Source: Methanomicrobia archaeon LH_S13 (GTDB taxonomy: Archaea > Halobacteriota > Syntropharchaeia > Alkanophagales > Methanospirareceae). Taken from it: a DNA stretch of 16,978 bases. The position numbers and the translations under genes are program-made. The stretch spans positions 1-16,978 of the forward strand of contig JAGXOR010000016.1 of assembly GCA_023659785.1 (NCBI GenBank), written 5' to 3'. This document shows, in pieces, positions 13,573 to 16,978 of the stretch. The notes below the pieces were generated by a model that was not told where the DNA came from, ran no database searches, and was given only the letters and a program-made list of their open reading frames with translations. The first letter of the stretch is position 1. Every line of letters starts with the position of its first letter.

Positions 13573-15258
13573 ATGCCCATAATAAGATTACCGTACGAAG
13601 ATTTGGAAGATCTTACCGGTGTGAGCATCGAAAAGATAAAGGAGCGACTGCCACTGATGTGCGCAGACGTAGAACGAATAGAAGCGGATTATATGGACGT
13701 GGAGTTCTTCCCCAACCGACCTGATTTATTCAGTGTGGAAGGCGTTTCTCGTGCTATGAGACAATTTCTGGACATCAAACCAGGATTGACCAGTTATAAA
13801 GTGGAGAAATCGGGCATAGAGATGGTTGTGGACTCTTCGGTTCAGGAAGTGCGACCTTATGTGGTTTGCGGTGTAGTGAAAAACTTGCGGTTGGATTCAC
13901 GTGCGATAGAATCGCTGATGCTCTTACAAGATCATTTGCATCGAGGTATAGGTCGAAACAGGGAGAAAGTTTCGGTGGGCGTGCACGACTTAGCGAAAGT
14001 GAAACAGCCATTCAGGTATCTTGCAGTTGACCCCGGGTTCTCTTTTGTTCCACTTGATTACGAGGCTGCGAAGCGTTTTGATCAAACTTTCTCAAAGTTT
14101 GAAATGAGCATGGCTGAGATTTTAGAGCGGCATCCAAAAGGGGTTGCATTCCGATACATTCTCAAAGGTAAAGATAAATACCCGTTGATTCTGGATTCAA
14201 AAGGAGATGTTCTTTCTTTTCCTCCTATTATCAATGCAGAGCTGACAAGGGTAACTGAATCCACAAAGGACATATTTATAGAAGCTACGGGCTTGAATGA
14301 GAACGTTTCAATTGCACTTAATATTATAGCCTGTGCGTTGGCAGATCGAGGAGGAAAGATTCAATCGGTGGTGCTTCACTCTCTGAGCAGAACGAGTGGG
14401 AGAATAGAGGAAAAAGAAACACCCTGTTTAGAGCCTGAGACGATGGAAATATCAGTAAAGGAAGTTAATTCGCTTATAGGTATTGAATTGAGTGCCGATG
14501 AGTGCAAGCTCTGCTGTGAGCGAATGGGGCTTGGTGCGTCGATAAGTGGTGAAGAAACGTTGGTAGTGAAGATACCGGCTTATCGGCATGATATACTTCA
14601 TCCATGGGACATAAATGAAGACATTGCAATCGGTTATGGATATGAGAGGATAAAGCCAGAGATTCCGGAAACGTTGGTTATAGGCGAAGTGCACCCAGTA
14701 GAGGAGAAAAAGAGAACGGTGAGGGAAATAATGACAGGCTTAGGATATTTTGAGGTGTTGACATTTACGTTGACTTCAGAGAGGAAACAGTTTGAATTAA
14801 TGCGACAAACTTTTAAAAAAAGTTTGATTGTAAAGGTGGCATCGCCGATAAGCACGGAGTATACAATGCTTAGATGCTCGATTCTACCGAATTTGCTGGA
14901 AATCCTTTCGCTTAACAAGCATCGTAATTTACCACAGCGGATTTTTGAAGTGGGTCCGGTGGTGCTGAAGTACAAGGAGAAATCCCGGCTTGCTGCTGTT
15001 TCAACACATGCAAATGCGAACTTCGCAGAAGTTAAGTCAGTGGTGGATGCGGTGCTAAAGGAGCTGGGGTTGGAAGATGCAGAAGTGGTGGAGTCGGAGG
15101 ATGAAGCATTTTTGCAGGGTAGAAGAGGGAGTATAATAAAAAATGGCAAGTATATGGGCATTTTTGGTGAGATACATCCTGAGGTAATTCTCAATTTCGG
15201 GTTGAGCTATCCGGTGGTGGGGCTTGAGGTGGATATTATAACATCAGTAAGAGAGTGA
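13573..15258 (+). CDS. pheT: Phenylalanine-tRNA ligase beta subunit, archaeal type
   Basis: A 561-residue beta subunit of the alpha2-beta2 enzyme that charges tRNA-Phe. It lacks the bacterial N-terminal OB and C-terminal anticodon extensions, as archaeal PheT does. Clear segments are PIIRLPYEDLEDLTGVSIE, DVEFFPNRPDLFSVEGVSRA (52-71), the B3/4 editing region with HDLAKVKQPFRY, the B5 region with RHDILHPWDINEDIAIGYGY, and the catalytic-like core with RIFEVGPVV and GEIHPEVILNFGL near the end. The ATG at 13573 matches the family start; the frame is open further upstream, but that sequence is not PheT-like. The final residues after LEVD (IITSVRE and stop) are read from DNA that, on the other strand, encodes part of a broken cation transporter, so the end of the protein was probably remodelled by a rearrangement. 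The alpha-subunit gene pheS is not in this window. Confidence 0.95.
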   Translation: MPIIRLPYEDLEDLTGVSIEKIKERLPLMCADVERIEADYMDVEFFPNRPDLFSVEGVSRAMRQFLDIKPGLTSYKVEKSGIEMVVDSSVQEVRPYVVCGVVKNLRLDSRAIESLMLLQDHLHRGIGRNREKVSVGVHDLAKVKQPFRYLAVDPGFSFVPLDYEAAKRFDQTFSKFEMSMAEILERHPKGVAFRYILKGKDKYPLILDSKGDVLSFPPIINAELTRVTESTKDIFIEATGLNENVSIALNIIACALADRGGKIQSVVLHSLSRTSGRIEEKETPCLEPETMEISVKEVNSLIGIELSADECKLCCERMGLGASISGEETLVVKIPAYRHDILHPWDINEDIAIGYGYERIKPEIPETLVIGEVHPVEEKKRTVREIMTGLGYFEVLTFTLTSERKQFELMRQTFKKSLIVKVASPISTEYTMLRCSILPNLLEILSLNKHRNLPQRIFEVGPVVLKYKEKSRLAAVSTHANANFAEVKSVVDAVLKELGLEDAEVVESEDEAFLQGRRGSIIKNGKYMGIFGEIHPEVILNFGLSYPVVGLEVDIITSVRE

Positions 15259-15389
15259 ATTGCATCTGCAACTAATGCAATGCTTCCGGAAAGGGCGCCA
15301 ACGGAATATTTTATGAACGCCAGAAATGCTGTTGCTACTATTGACACCAAAGCGGCTTTTTTATCTCTACCTAAATGAGCCCTATGGTA
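15231..15389 (-). pseudogene. Broken N-terminal fragment of a cation diffusion facilitator (CDF) transporter
   Basis: The minus strand encodes KKAALVSIVATAFLAFIKYS, then VGALSGSIALVADAIHSLTD and VIIS. This is the first two transmembrane helices of the CDF metal-efflux family, including the ADAIHSLTD segment that carries the transport-site acidic residues. Homology stops near 15231 and the frame closes at 15207, inside pheT. Upstream it reaches a stop at 15393-15395 with no ATG or GTG before the homologous part. It is therefore truncated at both ends: a fragment of about 50 residues from a family of about 300. The last 28 nt overlap pheT in antisense. It seems to be a relic of a rearrangement that joined pheT to a former transporter gene. 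Confidence 0.7.
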
Positions 15390-15749
15390 CTGTTATTATA
15401 ATATAACCTGTATTCCGCAGTTCACCCTTAAAAGATAAATTATTATCCTAATAGCTAATAGCTAATAGCTAATAACAAATGCAAATATCGGCAATCCTCG
15501 GGTAGAGAAACGTATATCAGCACGAATGGAGAAATATTTTTCTTCTTGTGCACATCTGCGGGATATAGGTTATACCACTATTTATTTTCTTCCTTATAGT
15601 TTCATACTATAGATATTTAAATTTTTCAAGATCAGAACATATAAAACTATCGCTTCTTCTCATTCTCCTTAAGACCATTTTCTTTCATCCTCAAATTATC
15701 GAAATCGTGGAACTTGAACATGCATTCTCGCTCTTTTTCACTTATTCTC
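15390..15749. other. Intergenic stretch without a convincing gene
   Basis: About 360 nt of AT-rich sequence. It holds the CTAATAG tandem repeat (15448-15474) and a weak hairpin, TATAGT (15595-15600) with ACTATA (15606-15611). On the minus strand there is a 24-codon frame at 15647-15721 (MFKFHDFDNLRMKENGLKEN and four more residues) which, read without an ATG, continues upstream into the end of the next gene in another frame. I see no tRNA, CRISPR or long ORF. Confidence 0.5.
15448..15474. repeat. Tandem 7-bp repeat CTAATAG, almost four units
   Basis: Three exact CTAATAG units are followed by CTAATA. The unit carries stop codons in several frames and sits in noncoding DNA. Such short runs change length easily by slippage and may vary between strains. 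Confidence 0.8.
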
Positions 15750-16025
15750 TTATAAAACAAAGTGTAAACCTGTTAAGATAGCTCCAACTGAGGCTAAAAT
15801 AAAACCTACCATATTTATAAATGAAGAGCTTCGAAAAAACTCGGCTATGTCCACTCCTTTACATTCTTCTGTTCCTCCTATCGTTAATCTGCTCCCATCA
15901 ATAATAACTCCACCCAAACCTTTCACTTTTCTATGCCATCTCCAAGATAAGATAGACAAGACAAGATAGCAAACCGCTAAAGAAAACCAAAACACGAATA
16001 ACCCAAGACAGAACCGTTCTACCAT
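15750..16025 (-). CDS. Small two-helix membrane protein of unknown function
   Basis: I do not recognise a family. The 91-residue protein has a hydrophobic segment at about 6-29 ending in WRWHRKVKG, a polar loop (about 31-68, with GGVIIDGSRLTIGGTEECKG) and a second hydrophobic segment at about 69-90 that runs to the C-terminus. The positive charges after helix 1 suggest the loop is cytoplasmic, giving a hairpin topology. GAGGTGA, 7 nt before the ATG, is a strong RBS and includes the stop codon of the upstream gene, so the two are very likely co-translated behind adenylate kinase. Third-position composition resembles the neighbours. Confidence 0.65.
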   Translation of the reverse strand: MVERFCLGLFVFWFSLAVCYLVLSILSWRWHRKVKGLGGVIIDGSRLTIGGTEECKGVDIAEFFRSSSFINMVGFILASVGAILTGLHFVL

Positions 16026-16032
16026 TCTTAAT

Positions 16033-16302
16033 TCACCTCTTTTTCACTTCAAACCAATCTTTAAACCCGCTTTGTTTCAGCTCATCAATGGTCGCTATTT
16101 TAACTTTTAGGCCTTTATCCGGCTTTTCCTTTCTTAATCTAAAGATCGTTCTTAAAGCCACCTGTATCACCTTCTTCTTCGCTGCCTCATCGCTGGCTAT
16201 CTCATAAACTACATCTGAGTATTCAAGAATATAAAAAAGATTAATTGTATGTATTATAAATAATATCTCAACAATACGCTTCAATAGCCTTCTGCATATC
16301 AT
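16033..16302 (-). CDS. Small unrecognised protein overlapping the adk 3' end
   Basis: An 89-residue frame whose only ATG lies inside adk (35-nt overlap), with GGAAGTG a few bases before it. The first 30 residues (from MICRRLLKRIVEILFIIHTI) are hydrophobic or arise from the adk overlap. The rest, EIASDEAAKKKVIQVALRTI, then FRLRKEKPDKGL and IDELKQSGFKDWFEVKKR, is a charged alpha/beta-like domain that looks genuinely coding. No ATG, GTG or TTG starts that domain alone, apart from a TTG at codon 7. I cannot name a family. It is followed after 7 nt by the small membrane protein gene, whose RBS overlaps this stop codon. In many archaea the gene after adk is a DUF106/EMC3-like membrane protein; neither gene here resembles it. 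Confidence 0.55.
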   Translation of the reverse strand: MICRRLLKRIVEILFIIHTINLFYILEYSDVVYEIASDEAAKKKVIQVALRTIFRLRKEKPDKGLKVKIATIDELKQSGFKDWFEVKKR

Positions 16303-16945
16303 GCTGCACTTCCTCGACGGATTTATCCCCTTCTACATCCATCAGAAGACCTTTACTTCGGTAATGCTCAATGAGGGGTGCCGTTTGAGCGAGATAGACA
16401 TCAATCCTCTTCCGCTGGACCCCGGGCGTGTCATCAGAGCGCTGGTAGAGTTCGCCACCGCACTTATCACACTTGCCTGCCTCTTTGGGCGGGTCAAAGA
16501 GAGAATGGTAAACCGCCCCGCAATTGCGGCATATCCAACGTCCACCCAGCCGAGCCATGAGTGTCTCAGTCGAAACTTTGATGTAGAGCACGACACACAC
16601 GGATTTGCCATCTTCTGCCAGAGCGTTTTCCAAAGCCTCTGCTTGCTCGATGGTGCGAGGAAAGCCATCCAGAATCGCACCCCTTTCACAGTCGGAAGCG
16701 GCAACACGCTTCTGAACCATAGCGATGGTGACCTTGTCGGGGACGAGATCTCCCTTCTCAATGTAGCTTTTGGCTAACAGCCCTACTTCTGTCCCTTCCT
16801 CAAGCGCTTCACGGAATATATCTCCGCTGGCTACGTGAGGTATGCTAAAAGTCGCGGATAACCCCTCCGCTTGCGTTCCCTTGCCGGCGCCTGGAGCGCC
16901 CAATAAAACGATGAACTTCGATTCCAGGTTATGAGATTCAACCAT
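16268..16945 (-). CDS. adk: Adenylate kinase with zinc-binding LID
   Basis: Interconverts ATP plus AMP and two ADP in the cytoplasm. The 225-residue protein is of the long type. It has P-loop GAPGAGKGT (16-24), the AMP-binding segment HVASGDIFREAL (37-48), ILDGFPRTIEQAEAL (91-105) and a LID domain with four zinc ligands C139, C142, C159 and C162 (CRNC and CDKC). QRSDDTPGVQRKRIDVY follows. GAGGT, 10 nt before the ATG, supports the start; about eight N-terminal residues precede the usual FIVLLGAPGAGKG strand. It follows closely the end of another minus-strand frame at the window edge, and the small gene at 16033-16302 overlaps its 3' end, suggesting an operon continuing in both directions. Confidence 0.96.
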   Translation of the reverse strand: MVESHNLESKFIVLLGAPGAGKGTQAEGLSATFSIPHVASGDIFREALEEGTEVGLLAKSYIEKGDLVPDKVTIAMVQKRVAASDCERGAILDGFPRTIEQAEALENALAEDGKSVCVVLYIKVSTETLMARLGGRWICRNCGAVYHSLFDPPKEAGKCDKCGGELYQRSDDTPGVQRKRIDVYLAQTAPLIEHYRSKGLLMDVEGDKSVEEVQHDMQKAIEAYC

Positions 16946-16951
16946 TTTGTT

Positions 16952-16978
16952 TCAAACCTCTTCGAGTGATGCTATCAA
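16952..16978 (-). CDS. Possible C-terminal end of a gene upstream of adk (cut by window edge)
   Basis: The minus strand reads LIASLEEV and a TGA at 16954-16952, 6 nt before the adk start, with the adk RBS inside its last codons. Such a stop-RBS overlap suggests an operon neighbour. In archaea secY often precedes adk, but eight residues are too few to identify anything. Confidence 0.3.
   Translation of the reverse strand: MIASLEEV

Noticed and set aside
15647..15721. 24-codon minus-strand frame starting MFKFHDF.
   Set aside because: Too short, without a clear RBS, and not recognisable; it may be a chance frame or a frame-broken tail of the 91-residue gene.

Overview
This window most likely comes from an ANME-1 archaeon (anaerobic methane oxidiser, Methanophagales lineage). 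The informational genes are archaeal: aIF2 gamma, ribosomal protein S8e, an archaeal-type PheT and a small HVO_2753-like zinc-finger protein. The core of the window is a methyl-coenzyme M reductase (MCR) locus. Its McrA has the ANME-1 hallmarks: a Val at residue 419 where methanogens have the modified Gln, and a CC-X4-C-X5-C cysteine patch at residues 422-434. The organism call rests on protein features read by eye, not on a database search.

Layout. 1-850 carries a queE-like radical SAM gene (+). 876-2072 is aIF2 gamma (-), whose conserved N-terminus runs upstream of its first ATG into sequence with no ordinary start codon. 2220-3365 is an acyl-CoA dehydrogenase (+) that lacks the usual catalytic Glu. 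A hairpin followed by a T-tract (3395-3428, minus strand) ends the mcr transcript. From 12070 down to 3475 seven consecutive minus-strand genes form the MCR region, in transcription order: two tandem divergent copies of the activation ATPase AtwA (component A2), mcrC, a PaREP1-family gene set within nested inverted repeats, then mcrB-mcrG-mcrA. No mcrD is present.

12071-12376 is a degraded-looking spacer holding an IS200/IS605-like right-end hairpin and a tiny, apparently frame-split ORF. 12377-13499 (-) is a compact translation cluster: a Sua5/YrdC gene, a 53-residue double zinc-knuckle protein overprinted on the Sua5 3' end, and rps8e. A 73-nt divergent promoter region separates this from pheT (13573-15258, +). 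The 3' end of pheT overlaps, antisense, a broken cation-diffusion-facilitator transporter fragment. About 490 nt of mostly noncoding sequence follows, with a 7-bp tandem repeat. The right end (-) holds adenylate kinase followed by two small unrecognised genes, one of them a two-TM membrane protein.

How the genes work together. mcrBGA encode the alpha2-beta2-gamma2 enzyme that in ANME-1 is thought to activate methane with CoM-S-S-CoB. McrC and AtwA belong to the ATP-dependent machinery that reduces the F430 nickel to Ni(I). The window therefore pairs the enzyme with part of its activation apparatus, with the ATPase duplicated. The PaREP1 cassette between activation and catalytic genes, with a palindrome just upstream of it, is the least explained part of the locus.
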